Shown here in pieces: positions 16,857-24,911 of a stretch of DNA of 64,000 bases. Below the pieces are notes generated by a model. The model worked only from the letters and a program-made list of their open reading frames with translations. It had not been told where the DNA came from and did not search any database. This DNA comes from JAWKWH01 sp963669285 (GTDB lineage Bacteria > Pseudomonadota > Alphaproteobacteria > Rhizobiales > Rhizobiaceae): the NCBI GenBank assembly GCA_963669285.2, contig CAXXSI010000022.1:496001-560000 (forward strand), given 5' to 3'. How positions within the stretch are numbered: the first letter of the stretch is position 1; each line of letters begins with the position of its first letter. The position numbers were made by a program, and so were the translations under genes.

Positions 16857-17396
16857 ATGACTTCGATCGCATGCCTAGGATGGGGTTCACTCATTTGGAA
16901 CCAGCGTGACCTACCTATCCAATCAGAATGGTTCGCGGATGGTCCGATTGTGCGGGTGGAGTTCGCTCGGGAATCCCGCGACGGCAGGATTACCCTTGTT
17001 CTTACGGAAAAAGCTGATCCGGTAAGGTCCCAATGGGCAATCATGGACACCACCGATTTGACGTTTGCAAGGAAAGCGTTGATGGATCGAGAGGGGTGCG
17101 AGACGATCAAACCAATCCACTTCTGGAATGGTGGTAATTTTTGTTCACGCGCCATACTCGGTCTTGAAAGCTGGTCTACCGCGCGAAATCTCGACGCGGT
17201 GATTTGGACTGGGCTGAAGCCGAAATTTGACGGAAGGTACTCTCTGCCGTCTCGAAACCAAGTAGTTGACCGTTTGAGATCACTACGAGGCCATCAACTT
17301 GAAGGTGCCGAACAATATGTCCGGAGAACTCCAAAACAAATCGATACTGCCTATCGTCGGCAAATTGAAGCGGTGCTTGGCTGGACACCAATTTGA
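16857..17396 (+). CDS. Gamma-glutamylcyclotransferase-like protein
   Basis: 179 aa, start supported by TTTGGAGGCC before the ATG. The N-terminus ACLGWGSLIW resembles the substrate-binding YGSL loop of the GGCT/BtrG fold, with a tyrosine-to-tryptophan change. Further similarity is only in length and beta-rich layout. Members of this fold cyclise gamma-glutamyl peptides. Whether this one is an enzyme is uncertain; I do not see an unambiguous catalytic acid. It is convergent with the three-Cys protein gene at 17443-18219. Confidence 0.5.
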   Translation: MTSIACLGWGSLIWNQRDLPIQSEWFADGPIVRVEFARESRDGRITLVLTEKADPVRSQWAIMDTTDLTFARKALMDREGCETIKPIHFWNGGNFCSRAILGLESWSTARNLDAVIWTGLKPKFDGRYSLPSRNQVVDRLRSLRGHQLEGAEQYVRRTPKQIDTAYRRQIEAVLGWTPI

Positions 17397-17442
17397 ACCG
17401 GGCTAGCTGGATAGCGGAATTGGAGCAAATCTCGACAATTTG

Positions 17443-18219
17443 CTAAACGGAAACCTGGCAACTTTCTTCACTTGGATTAGTCCGAGGCAACTCGTCCCAC
17501 GTCCGACCATCGATGGTCCGACCGGTCTTCTTTTTGTTCTTGCCACCCCACTGCTTGAAGTGAAAGGCAACACCAGCAGTTACGCACTGATCGCGAATTT
17601 CTCGAACCCACTTTGGATCCATAGAACGTGCACCCGGCCCACTTTCACCGCCTGCAATGACCCAATCGATTCCGTTAAGTTGCAAATTCTCAAGCGGCCC
17701 GAGAAGCGGCTCAAGACTTAGAAACTTCACTTTCGCATCCGATCGACGCAATAGATCGATCCGGTGTACGTAATCGTCATTCTCAACACTGACGCCCATC
17801 CACACGTTATTCGTCCATGGCAACTCTGTTGATATCTCAAGCAACCGTTCAGCACGTTTTGTGAGCACCTGATATGTGTGTTGCGGTGTCTCGTTCATGG
17901 TTACAAACACTTTGTGTATAAAAGAAAGCGGTACTTGTTCGTGGAAGAGATCAGACATGCTGTTCACGAATACCAACCTGCCAGTCTTCCATTTCCTAGG
18001 TCGATGAACGGCTTTGAGGTCGAGTGTAATCTTGCCATTCCATTTTGCCCGCCCGCCGCTTTTCCTCGTTGTTCCGATGTATTTCTGCTGTCCCATTGCT
18101 TCCAATCGGGCGGCAAGACGCATCGCATAGCAGTTAGTGCATCCAGGCGACAACACAGAACATCCCGCAACAGGATTCCACGTGGTCTCTGTCCATTCTA
18201 TTTTTGAGTTTGTGGCCAT
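17443..18219 (-). CDS. Three-Cys-motif protein (DUF5131, Gp37/Gp68 family)
   Basis: 258 aa. It begins SKIEWTETTWNPVAGC and continues CSVLSPGCTNCYAM, the three-cysteine motif that names the family and resembles a radical-SAM FeS ligand set. Further family blocks follow: RLVFVNSMSDLFHE, YQVLTKRAERL, WMGVSVEN, FLSLEPLLGPL, WVIAGGESG and FKQWGGKNKK. The gene follows the TcmP gene after 3 bases, same strand, the arrangement typical of this pair in phages and islands. Biochemistry is unknown; a radical-type modification with the partner is a reasonable guess. Confidence 0.85.
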   Translation of the reverse strand: MATNSKIEWTETTWNPVAGCSVLSPGCTNCYAMRLAARLEAMGQQKYIGTTRKSGGRAKWNGKITLDLKAVHRPRKWKTGRLVFVNSMSDLFHEQVPLSFIHKVFVTMNETPQHTYQVLTKRAERLLEISTELPWTNNVWMGVSVENDDYVHRIDLLRRSDAKVKFLSLEPLLGPLENLQLNGIDWVIAGGESGPGARSMDPKWVREIRDQCVTAGVAFHFKQWGGKNKKKTGRTIDGRTWDELPRTNPSEESCQVSV

Positions 18220-18222
18220 GAC

Positions 18223-19335
18223 TCACCGGTTTGGAAAGGTCACACTTACCATGTCGCCAAACGTATTGCCTTTTCGTTTACTTGGAGGTGGCGATGTCTG
18301 AATTTTCCGATCAGCCTCCAGCTGCAGCAAAGCAGTTTTGTAGTTTTTCTCTACGAATCTGGAGCCGATGTGGTGTCGTTTAAATACCTGCTTCATTGAC
18401 ATTGTTCGTCCAGCAAATTTTTCAAGCAAATCCTCACCCAACTCATCTATGGGGCGGTCGAGCACATACAAGAGCGGTGTCTCGTCTCGGCTAAGAGATT
18501 TTGTGTAGGAAAACGATGCTACTCCTTGCGTTGAGTCGGTGCTTTCTTTGGCCATGATCTCTTTCATAACCGTGTAGGCGAGTGGGTGTTTCGAAATGAA
18601 TATCAAATGGTGAGAGGTTCGTTTCATGTCCGACCGCTTAAACGTAAATGGCAGTACAAATTCGAAACCCATTTCTTTCAGCGCCCGAGCAAATGCATCG
18701 AGTATCAATGCTTCTCGCTCAAATGGGCGACGACCGACAAGAGCAGAACGAAGGTTCCGTAGTCTGGTTCTTCCAAAAAGCTTTTCTGTGTGCTCGTCGA
18801 ACGTTTTGTTCTCGATTGCGGCGTTGATTCGATTATAGCTGAAAAATAAAACGAGCTCGCAACCCCAATCTTTGAGAACAGCCTCCATTAGAGCTAACGT
18901 CACGCCTTTGTAGCCAAATGGATCGATGAACGTGAATGACGGAACCAATCGAATGCTCGAAAAGATCTGTTCGAACTGGCTGTCAACATCTTCTCCCGAC
19001 ACTATAGGGGGATGACTCAGCGTCGAGACACCGGGCAGATTGTAAATGTTCTCCCTCAGCGTTTCTGCATGTTCATTGTCGTTAAAGTACGTGACTAGTA
19101 GTTTCCGCAGTGACGGATCAGCAATTGCCTGTTCGAGAATTATCAGCGGTGTCGACGGCGTGCCATCCTTGTACTGACCCGGCCCTGCGTACAAGTCAAA
19201 GTAAGCCAAATTGCACTTCTGCCTTCTCGCATGCGAGATCATCACTCGAGACCAAAACCAGAAATACTTCGTTACAATTCTCGTTTTGATTTGCGATGCC
19301 TCTGATTGGGCATCATAAAAATCGTAATCTGACAC
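18223..19335 (-). CDS. tcmP: Three-Cys-motif partner protein TcmP
   Basis: 370 aa from a GTG at 19335 with GAGGTGA six bases upstream; a TTG start at 19365 is less well supported. Family blocks visible: TKYFWFWSRVMIS, AYFDLYAGPGQYKDGT near residue 50, and TFIDPFGYKGV near residue 130. The last resembles a methyltransferase-type acidic loop, and DLYAGPG resembles the SAM-binding motif of Rossmann methyltransferases. TcmP always accompanies the three-Cys protein. The pair is frequent in mobile DNA, so a defence or counter-defence role is plausible but not shown here. Confidence 0.82.
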   Translation of the reverse strand: MSDYDFYDAQSEASQIKTRIVTKYFWFWSRVMISHARRQKCNLAYFDLYAGPGQYKDGTPSTPLIILEQAIADPSLRKLLVTYFNDNEHAETLRENIYNLPGVSTLSHPPIVSGEDVDSQFEQIFSSIRLVPSFTFIDPFGYKGVTLALMEAVLKDWGCELVLFFSYNRINAAIENKTFDEHTEKLFGRTRLRNLRSALVGRRPFEREALILDAFARALKEMGFEFVLPFTFKRSDMKRTSHHLIFISKHPLAYTVMKEIMAKESTDSTQGVASFSYTKSLSRDETPLLYVLDRPIDELGEDLLEKFAGRTMSMKQVFKRHHIGSRFVEKNYKTALLQLEADRKIQTSPPPSKRKGNTFGDMVSVTFPNR

Positions 19336-19492
19336 GTCGTCACCTCGAAATTCTCTCCCGACCAAGATATACTGATAGAAATTGAGAGTTGTCGATACTA
19401 CCCTGAGTGGGAATTACGTCAACTATTTGTTCTTCTTTTGTTCATGACATAAAAAGCTCTGCAAATTATCGACAAAAATCACTCAAGTTGAG

Positions 19493-19660
19493 CAAAGCTC
19501 GCTAATTCACACATCATCACTTCTTACAAGCGAGGCCGAACATTGGTAATCGAGAGTCGGGGAAAGGCTCGACCGAACGAATGACGTTCGTTCAAGCGCA
19601 CCAACATATCTCAGCGCTAGCGCAGAAAGAACCCCGTCAAAGGCGGGGGTTTTTTTTGGA
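19493..19660 (+). pseudogene. Remnant of the small KRG gene with its terminator
   Basis: The leader AAAGCTCGCTAATTCACAC and then CTTCTTACAAGCGAGGCCGAAC match the gene at 16476, but the start codon and roughly the first 40 codons are deleted in between. The 3' end, including TCAGCGCTAGCGCAGAAAG and a terminator with a T-run at 19631-19658, is kept. It shows that this gene-plus-terminator unit has been duplicated within islet B. Confidence 0.7.
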
Positions 19661-19742
19661 GTTAGAGTATGACTTTTAAGCGGCAATATTGGATTACTGG
19701 TCATTTGCGCATCTGCAATTACTGATCGCGAGAGTGTAAGTG

Positions 19743-20107
19743 CTACTCGCTAAAACGAATTGGATTTGGGCAACCTTGGGGTAGGATATCATTCCTGGAT
19801 CGCGCGACCGAATTTAGTAACTGTAGTCCCTCTCGCCATGAAGCTGGACCAATCTCACATAACTTCAAACCGGTCGACATATCTATCGGTACTGCAGCTC
19901 TCGCATATTTACGACCGTCGACGCCGACATACACATTTCTCAGGCGAAGTGCTTTCAATACATGACTTAAACCATTCACGAATTGATAGTCATCCGCTGA
20001 TGACAAAACATCTTCTATTTGTTTACCGTCTATCATAGCTGGGAAACGAGATGGTAATTCCCATGATTCATACTTCCAATTACCATCAATATATGACCCT
20101 CCCCAAC
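19743..20107 (-). pseudogene. Unknown gene truncated at its 5' end by an IS
   Basis: About 121 codons remain. The apparent start (ATGGACCAATTCAG) lies in the inverted repeat of the IS that begins at 20108, so the original N-terminus was removed by the insertion. The remaining protein contains FSWGGSYIDGNWKYESWELP and ends NPIRFSE. No family recognised. No continuation is evident on the other side of the IS. Confidence 0.5.
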
Positions 20108-20149
20108 TGAATTGGTCCATCCTAAAAGTGAGTAGAAGGAGGACCGAGA

Positions 20150-20428
20150 ATGGCTGGAAAGCGTCACAAACCGGAAGAGATTGTCTCGAAGTTGCGTCAG
20201 GTTGACGTGCTTGTTGGGCAGGGAATGCCCCGCCCGGATGCGATACGGCATGTGAGCATCACGGAGCAGACCTATTATCGCTGGCGCAAGCAGTATGGCG
20301 GCATGGGTACGGATCAGTTGAAAGCACTGAAGAAGCTGCAGAAGGAGAACGAACAGCTTCGTCGTGCGGTTGCCGATCTGACCATCGACAAGCAGATTTT
20401 GGCGGAGGCTGCCCGGGGAAACTTCTAA
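20150..20428 (+). CDS. IS3-family transposase OrfA
   Basis: 92 aa. It begins MAGKRHKPEEIVSKLRQVD, with the helix-turn-helix around TEQTYYRWRKQYGGM and a C-terminal leucine-zipper helix (LKKLQKENEQLRRAVADL), typical of IS407-type OrfA. It ends EAARGNF. A fusion with OrfB by programmed frameshift near 20418 (GGGGAAACTTC) is expected for the family. AGAAGGAGG precedes the start. Confidence 0.9.
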   Translation: MAGKRHKPEEIVSKLRQVDVLVGQGMPRPDAIRHVSITEQTYYRWRKQYGGMGTDQLKALKKLQKENEQLRRAVADLTIDKQILAEAARGNF

Positions 20429-20502
20429 GCCCTTCGCGTCGTCGGCGATGCATTGATCAGGTACGCGACAAGCTGGGTGTATCCGAACGTCGGGCGTGCC
20501 GC

Positions 20503-21276
20503 GTGCTTGGTCAGCACCGTTCCACACAGCGTCATGTGCCGAGGGGCAGAGAAGATGAAGAGTGGCTAGTTGCTGACATGGTCGAGCTGGCTCGTCAGTA
20601 CGGTCGGTACGGCTATCGACGGGTTGCTGCTCTGCTTCGAGATGCAGGATGGTCAGTGAGTGATGGACGCATCGAGCGTCTGTGGCGGCGTGAGGGGCTG
20701 AAAGTCCCCAACAAACAACCGAAGCGGAGCCGTCTATGGCTCAATGATGGGTCGTGCGTCCGATTGCGGGCGGAGCATGTGAACCACGTCTGGTCGTATG
20801 ACTTTGTCCATCACCGCACCGATGATGGCCGAGCCTTCCGGACGCTCAACATCCTCGATGAGTACAGCCGGGAGTGTCTGGCTATCCGTGTCCGACGCAA
20901 GCTCAACTCAACCGATGTCATCGACGCGCTGACAGACCTGTTCATCCTGCGCGGCGTGCCCGCCTACGTCCGGTCCGACAACGGGCCGGAATTTGTCGCT
21001 GAAGCCGTCAGGAAGTGGATCAGCGCGGTCGGTGCCCGGACAGCTTACATCGAGCCAGGATCACCTTGGGAGAACGGCTACGTTGAAAGCTTCAACGCCC
21101 GGCTACGCGATGAACTGCTCAACGGAGAGATCTTCTACTCATTGAAGGAAGCCCAGATCATCATCGAAGACTGGCGACGTCATTACAACACCAAACGGCC
21201 GCATAGCGCCTTGGGTTATCGTCCGCCCGCGCCGGAAACCATCATCCCATTGCCCAAAGAGATCGCCATGAACTAA
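20503..21276 (+). CDS. IS3-family transposase OrfB (integrase core)
   Basis: 257 aa from a GTG at 20503. The reading frame is open upstream to about 20418, where a -1 frameshift from OrfA would give the OrfAB transposase. Catalytic DDE residues are in place: aspartate in VWSYDFVHH, aspartate in YVRSDNGPEF, glutamate in PWENGYVESFN. The protein looks complete and ends at the usual site for the family (ALGYRPPAPE). Confidence 0.9.
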   Translation: MLGQHRSTQRHVPRGREDEEWLVADMVELARQYGRYGYRRVAALLRDAGWSVSDGRIERLWRREGLKVPNKQPKRSRLWLNDGSCVRLRAEHVNHVWSYDFVHHRTDDGRAFRTLNILDEYSRECLAIRVRRKLNSTDVIDALTDLFILRGVPAYVRSDNGPEFVAEAVRKWISAVGARTAYIEPGSPWENGYVESFNARLRDELLNGEIFYSLKEAQIIIEDWRRHYNTKRPHSALGYRPPAPETIIPLPKEIAMN

Positions 21277-21338
21277 CATTCAAACCGGACCAATCAGATG
21301 AGGCTGGTCAAGACTGCTGATCATGGTACGATGTATGG

Positions 21339-22046
21339 ATGAGTGATCAGACCGAAAAGAACTCTATTGGACAACAAAGACCGAGTCCTAATTTCGGCAG
21401 CAAAACCAAGCTGCATCGACCTGCACAAACCGACATGCAGCCGATTGCAGCAGTATCCCCTGCTGCTCAGTGCTCAATTGACGATTATGAGCTTTCTGTC
21501 GAAGAAGTGCGCACTCACCTGTTTGATGCTGGGATTTCGAAGTCGAAAGATACTATTCAGCGGTACTGCCGCGAAGGAACGCTCAACTGCCTAAAGCTTG
21601 GCATGTTGCGACGGTATTTTGCGACGGAAGATTCAGTCGACGCATTGATTGAAACGCTGCTGCAGGATGTTGATGTAACCAACGGCATGCAGCTGCATGA
21701 AGCTGCATCCAACGGCGAGGAGAAATCAATATTGCTGCATGGTCCTTTGGCCGCCGACCATGAACGGGAAAATCCAAACCGGCATGAAGCTGCACGAACC
21801 CGCATGCAGCCCGATGCAGCTGCGCCGGGTGGGGAACTGGAGCAGTTTTATCGTGAGCAGATCCGCGTCAAGGATGATCAGATCCGTGTGAAAGACGAGC
21901 AAATTGCAGCGATGTTGGAGCGTGATCGCGAGACCAATATTCTCGTTCGGGAACTGCAGGGCTTGGTCGCCAAAACTTTCAGCATGCTGCCAGGCAGAGC
22001 CGATGCTGAAACCAGCCGATCACCGCTGGAAAGTGATCAGCGATAG
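21339..22046 (+). CDS. Plasmid-type HTH protein with coiled coil
   Basis: 235 aa. A MerR-like winged helix lies around residues 50-105 (LSVEEVRTHLFDAGISKSKD, then IQRYCREGTLNCLKLG). A C-terminal coiled coil contains a perfect duplication, QIRVKDDQIRVKDEQI. The low-complexity linkers repeat the pattern (H)xxAxTxMQPxAA three times, encoded by many TGCAGC/GCTGCA hexamers. Such HTH-plus-coiled-coil proteins occur next to replication genes on alphaproteobacterial plasmids and integrative elements. A role in control or partition of the element is inferred. Confidence 0.6.
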   Translation: MSDQTEKNSIGQQRPSPNFGSKTKLHRPAQTDMQPIAAVSPAAQCSIDDYELSVEEVRTHLFDAGISKSKDTIQRYCREGTLNCLKLGMLRRYFATEDSVDALIETLLQDVDVTNGMQLHEAASNGEEKSILLHGPLAADHERENPNRHEAARTRMQPDAAAPGGELEQFYREQIRVKDDQIRVKDEQIAAMLERDRETNILVRELQGLVAKTFSMLPGRADAETSRSPLESDQR

Positions 22047-22150
22047 GCCGGCTCTTTGTCCACCGGTGTGGACAACAATTAAGCCGGGAGCCGCAAGGAA
22101 TGGTGTAAAATGAAGGTATGGGGGTACGTCGCCGTGACGGGTTTCATTCA

Positions 22151-22501
22151 ATGGAAGCGTTGGTCAAAGAACGCAATATCGTTCTTCGTGGAGCCGACGC
22201 TCTTTCGCAAAGCGGATTTACCCAGGTGCCCAATGGGCTCCTTAAATCCGATAAGGTCTCTCCTGGCGCAAAGCTGACCTACGCGATGCTGCTCAGCTAC
22301 GCTTGGGAAAATGAGTTTTGTTTCCCCGGCCAGGAGACATTGGCCAAAGACATGGGGTCGGGTCTTCGCAGCGTCGTGCGTTACATCCGCGAACTGGAAG
22401 ATGAGGATTTCCTCAAGATCCACAAACGCGGCCAAGGTCGAGTGAATGTTTATGAGCTGAACCTGATGGTTCGCAAGCGCCGAAAAGGTGGCAAATCCTG
22501 A
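22151..22501 (+). CDS. Rep-like winged-helix protein
   Basis: 116 aa from the ATG at 22151; an upstream in-frame ATG at 22118 is possible. The sequence GFTQVPNGLLKSDKVSPGAK, then LTYAMLLSYAWENEFCFPGQ, is the N-terminal winged-helix domain found in replication initiators and related helix-turn-helix proteins of alphaproteobacterial plasmids and phages. It is much shorter than a full RepA, so it is either a truncated initiator or a stand-alone DNA-binding domain. Three iteron-like repeats start four bases after its stop codon. Confidence 0.62.
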   Translation: MEALVKERNIVLRGADALSQSGFTQVPNGLLKSDKVSPGAKLTYAMLLSYAWENEFCFPGQETLAKDMGSGLRSVVRYIRELEDEDFLKIHKRGQGRVNVYELNLMVRKRRKGGKS

Positions 22502-22504
22502 CAC

Positions 22505-22561
22505 GCCAAATTGGCATGTCTGGACATGCCATACTGGCGCGCCAAGGGATGCCAAATCGGC
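22505..22561. repeat. Three iterons at an exact 23-bp period
   Basis: GCCAAATTGGC (22505), GCCATACTGGC (22528) and GCCAAATCGGC (22551) share the partly palindromic consensus GCCAWAYYGGC and start exactly 23 bases apart. A perfect palindrome, GGCATGTC-TG-GACATGCC, lies between the first and second. Direct repeats near two helical turns apart beside a Rep-like gene are the hallmark of an iteron origin; an operator array is the alternative. Confidence 0.6.
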
Positions 22562-22577
22562 ACACTAAGAATACCCA

Positions 22578-22820
22578 ATGGAAAAATATCTAGAGAATAA
22601 TACTCAGACAGATCCATTAAAAATGGACAGCAGTGAACCACCAATCCACTTTGAATATGCCTGCCTGACAGCAGGGGAAGCGTGTTCGTTGCCAGCGATC
22701 GATCTTGATGATCGGGAGCGCGAATGGAATCTTCAGAAACGAACGGTGGAACCTGTCATCGAGGCAATCGACCTTCGGTCGCCAGCGCTCCGCGAGCCAG
22801 CGTTTATCGACGCACGTTGA
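22578..22820 (+). CDS. Small acidic protein, unknown
   Basis: 80 aa, acidic (DLDDREREWN), no cysteines of note beyond two, no membrane segment. It lies right after the iterons and its 3' end overlaps the convergent integrase gene by 17 bases. The ribosome-binding site is weak. In this position an excisionase would be expected, but no helix-turn-helix is recognisable, so I leave it unassigned. Confidence 0.4.
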   Translation: MEKYLENNTQTDPLKMDSSEPPIHFEYACLTAGEACSLPAIDLDDREREWNLQKRTVEPVIEAIDLRSPALREPAFIDAR

Positions 22821-23937
22821 TGGCTGCAGTATCGAGCTGGTTCTTCAAATGAGCAGCATAGTGTTTCTCAATCATCTCCACTGACGTCCGGCAGTTTTTG
22901 GCAATCTGGTAGATGTCAGCGCCCTGAAGAAGTCTGATGCTGATGTAGGTGTGCCGTAGGCTGTAAAGCGTCCTTCGATTACCGTCGCGATCAAACTTTA
23001 GGTTCAGCTCGTCGAGAATACGATTGAACTGGCGCTTGTGGTCAACAGGAAAAAGCTTGTCCTCTGGTTCTGGATCGTTGCGCGTGACCATCCTGCGAAA
23101 GGGTGTCACTGCCATTGGCGTGCTCTTGCAGTACCCAACGCCACGCTTGCCGCGCACTTCGATTTCCAGAATGGTTTCGCCCGTCGCCTCGTCGTCTACG
23201 ATCCGCACGTCGCGATATTCGAGCCAGTTGGCTTCATCCGGCCGTATGCCGGTATTGGCCATGAACAGAATTTTGTCATGTAGCTGCTCTGCCACCCACT
23301 GCCAATTAGTTCCGCTGGCCGCCTTCGCGTTTTCTCGCGTGGCGATGTAAAGCCGTTTATATTCATCTGGTGAGAACCACGCCCGATGAACAACCTTGTT
23401 AGATGCGCGATATGGCATCGAAATGTCTGGCAACACTTCGAGCCATCCATGCCGATAAGCTGTCTTCAGCACCTGCCGCAGCGTGACGATCTCATGTTGC
23501 ATTGTGCTGCGCGAAGGGGCCTTGAAACCGTCTTCTCCGTTCATGCGGTGAATGCGGTAGTCCTGTACGGCGCCGGCCGTGATTTCCGATAATCCCATCT
23601 TTCCAAAATAGGGGATCAGATGGTTGCGAAGGCGGCTTTGGTGATCTTGAACGTATTTGGCATTCCTCTCACCAGCCGTCATCACCTCATACTCATCAGT
23701 GAAGCGTTTTGCCGCCTCGCGAAACGTCTTCTCGTTCTTCACTTCGCCGCGGGTGGCCTTGCCGCGAAGTTCCAAATACCAGTCCTCTGCAAAGTCCTTG
23801 GCTTTCGAGAGACTTTCTTCTTTCGTGCTAACCCGTCGGTTTCTACCCTCAAGGTAAGTCGAGCACTGCCAAAGCGGACTGCCCGGTCGCTTATAAATAT
23901 GGACTTTACCGCCCATGACTGAGTGCTTTTCAGCCAT
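22804..23937 (-). CDS. Tyrosine site-specific integrase
   Basis: 377 aa from the ATG at 23937, preceded by GGAGG at 8 bases; the longer TTG-initiated form overlaps that ribosome-binding site. It has an N-terminal arm-binding region, a SAM-like core-binding domain around residues 65-165, and a catalytic domain. Catalytic residues: arginine in ANTGIRPDEAN, lysine in the beta-hairpin KRGVGYCKS, the box-II arginine in LYSLRHTYIS, and the nucleophile tyrosine in IEKHYAAH. It lies 110 bases from the tRNA-Phe 3' end and faces away from it, the usual arrangement for an island integrase using that tRNA as target. It is the only integrase in the island. Confidence 0.92.
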   Translation of the reverse strand: MAEKHSVMGGKVHIYKRPGSPLWQCSTYLEGRNRRVSTKEESLSKAKDFAEDWYLELRGKATRGEVKNEKTFREAAKRFTDEYEVMTAGERNAKYVQDHQSRLRNHLIPYFGKMGLSEITAGAVQDYRIHRMNGEDGFKAPSRSTMQHEIVTLRQVLKTAYRHGWLEVLPDISMPYRASNKVVHRAWFSPDEYKRLYIATRENAKAASGTNWQWVAEQLHDKILFMANTGIRPDEANWLEYRDVRIVDDEATGETILEIEVRGKRGVGYCKSTPMAVTPFRRMVTRNDPEPEDKLFPVDHKRQFNRILDELNLKFDRDGNRRTLYSLRHTYISIRLLQGADIYQIAKNCRTSVEMIEKHYAAHLKNQLDTAAINVRR

Positions 23938-23966
23938 ACTACTGGCCTCCAAAGCGTGTGGAAGTC

Positions 23967-23985
23967 TGTGTAACCTTTGTGTAAG
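23967..23985. repeat. Paired TGTGTAA(C/G) arm-type sites, right end
   Basis: TGTGTAAC at 23967 and TGTGTAAG at 23978, 11 bases apart, between the integrase start and attR. They match the pairs inside the other two att copies and are probable arm sites for the integrase, and may also let it autoregulate. Confidence 0.5.
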
Positions 23986-24047
23986 GGTAAGCTAGCGGAA
24001 TTAGAAAATCAAATTTCCAAGCAAATATTTGAATTTATTGGGATATA

Positions 24048-24123
<76 letters not shown>

Positions 24124-24476
24124 ATGCCGTCCCGACGACGGGACCGCGAAACCGGCACGAAACGGCCGGTGGATGCCTCGCCCGTCACGCCAAGATCGCT
24201 GGCGTATCGCAGATTGACAGGTTTTGCCTGCTTGCCGGGCAAACGGCGCGGGGTTGGTGCTCCGTGCCGAAAGCGCGTGGGTTATAGCACGCGATTTGCC
24301 GCTGGCAAGCGCCTTCGCGATACTATTTTCGGCGAGCACCGGCGTGCGGCCGATGGCCCGGTTCACGATGCCGTCCGCATAAAATGAAGTGGCGGCAGAA
24401 ACCCGTGATTGGCGCTGCAACAGGTCGGCACTATACTGGCATGACAACAGTCGTGAACGAGTTCGGGAGGGAAACC

Positions 24477-24908
24477 ATGGGCATCGACAAGACTTGGGTG
24501 CAGGCAAGCAGCGCGAAGCCGATAATAAGGGCCTCTAGATGGGCCGCAGCAACAGCTTTGACATCGGTCATTTTCGTCGGGGGCGCCAGTGCGGCCCCAC
24601 TTGGAACCGGTTCGTTCACCGGTGCGACCGGCCACACCACCTCCGGTTCGGTGACCGTCAGCGAACAAAGTGGCCGCTATGTGATCGAACTCGGTGGCGA
24701 TTTTTTCCACGACGGCGCTCCCGATCCCTATGTCGCGCTGGGTAAGGGATCCAAGCTCATCAACGGCGGGTTGGTCGCCGTACTCGGCGCCAATACCGGC
24801 AAACAACGCTATGCGATCAAGGTCAATCCAGCGCTTCAGGGCGCGACCGAAATTCTGATCTGGTGCAAGAAATATTCCGTGCCGATCGGTGTGGCGCCGA
24901 TAAAATAG
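24477..24908 (+). CDS. Secreted DM13-domain protein
   Basis: 143 aa from the ATG at 24477 with GGGAGG upstream. The signal peptide ends near GGASAA. The mature ~105 aa is one DM13 domain: GTGSFTGATGHTTSGSV, then DFFHDGAPDPYVALGKG, and the conserved ILIWCKKYSVPIG with its single cysteine. DM13 is proposed to take part in extracytoplasmic redox or electron transfer. A CYTH protein gene starts 4 bases after its stop, so they are probably one operon. Confidence 0.8.
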   Translation: MGIDKTWVQASSAKPIIRASRWAAATALTSVIFVGGASAAPLGTGSFTGATGHTTSGSVTVSEQSGRYVIELGGDFFHDGAPDPYVALGKGSKLINGGLVAVLGANTGKQRYAIKVNPALQGATEILIWCKKYSVPIGVAPIK

Positions 24909-24911
24909 GCC

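Larger units (their letters stand above)
20108..21296 (+). mobile_element. IS3-family insertion sequence (IS407-like)
   Basis: About 1.19 kb with related ends: TGAATTGGTCC at 20108 and the complement of TGATTGGTCC at 21296. It contains an OrfA/OrfB pair with an intact DDE triad, so it is probably active. Target duplication could not be read with confidence. Confidence 0.8.
15742..24047. mobile_element. Islet B of the tRNA-Phe genomic island
   Basis: Bounded by the decayed att at 15695 and the tRNA-Phe attR at 24048. It carries the only integrase, pointing away from the tRNA, plus a Rep-like protein with iterons and a putative conflict pair (three-Cys protein/TcmP). The replication-like genes suggest an integrative element that can replicate when excised. 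Confidence 0.78.
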
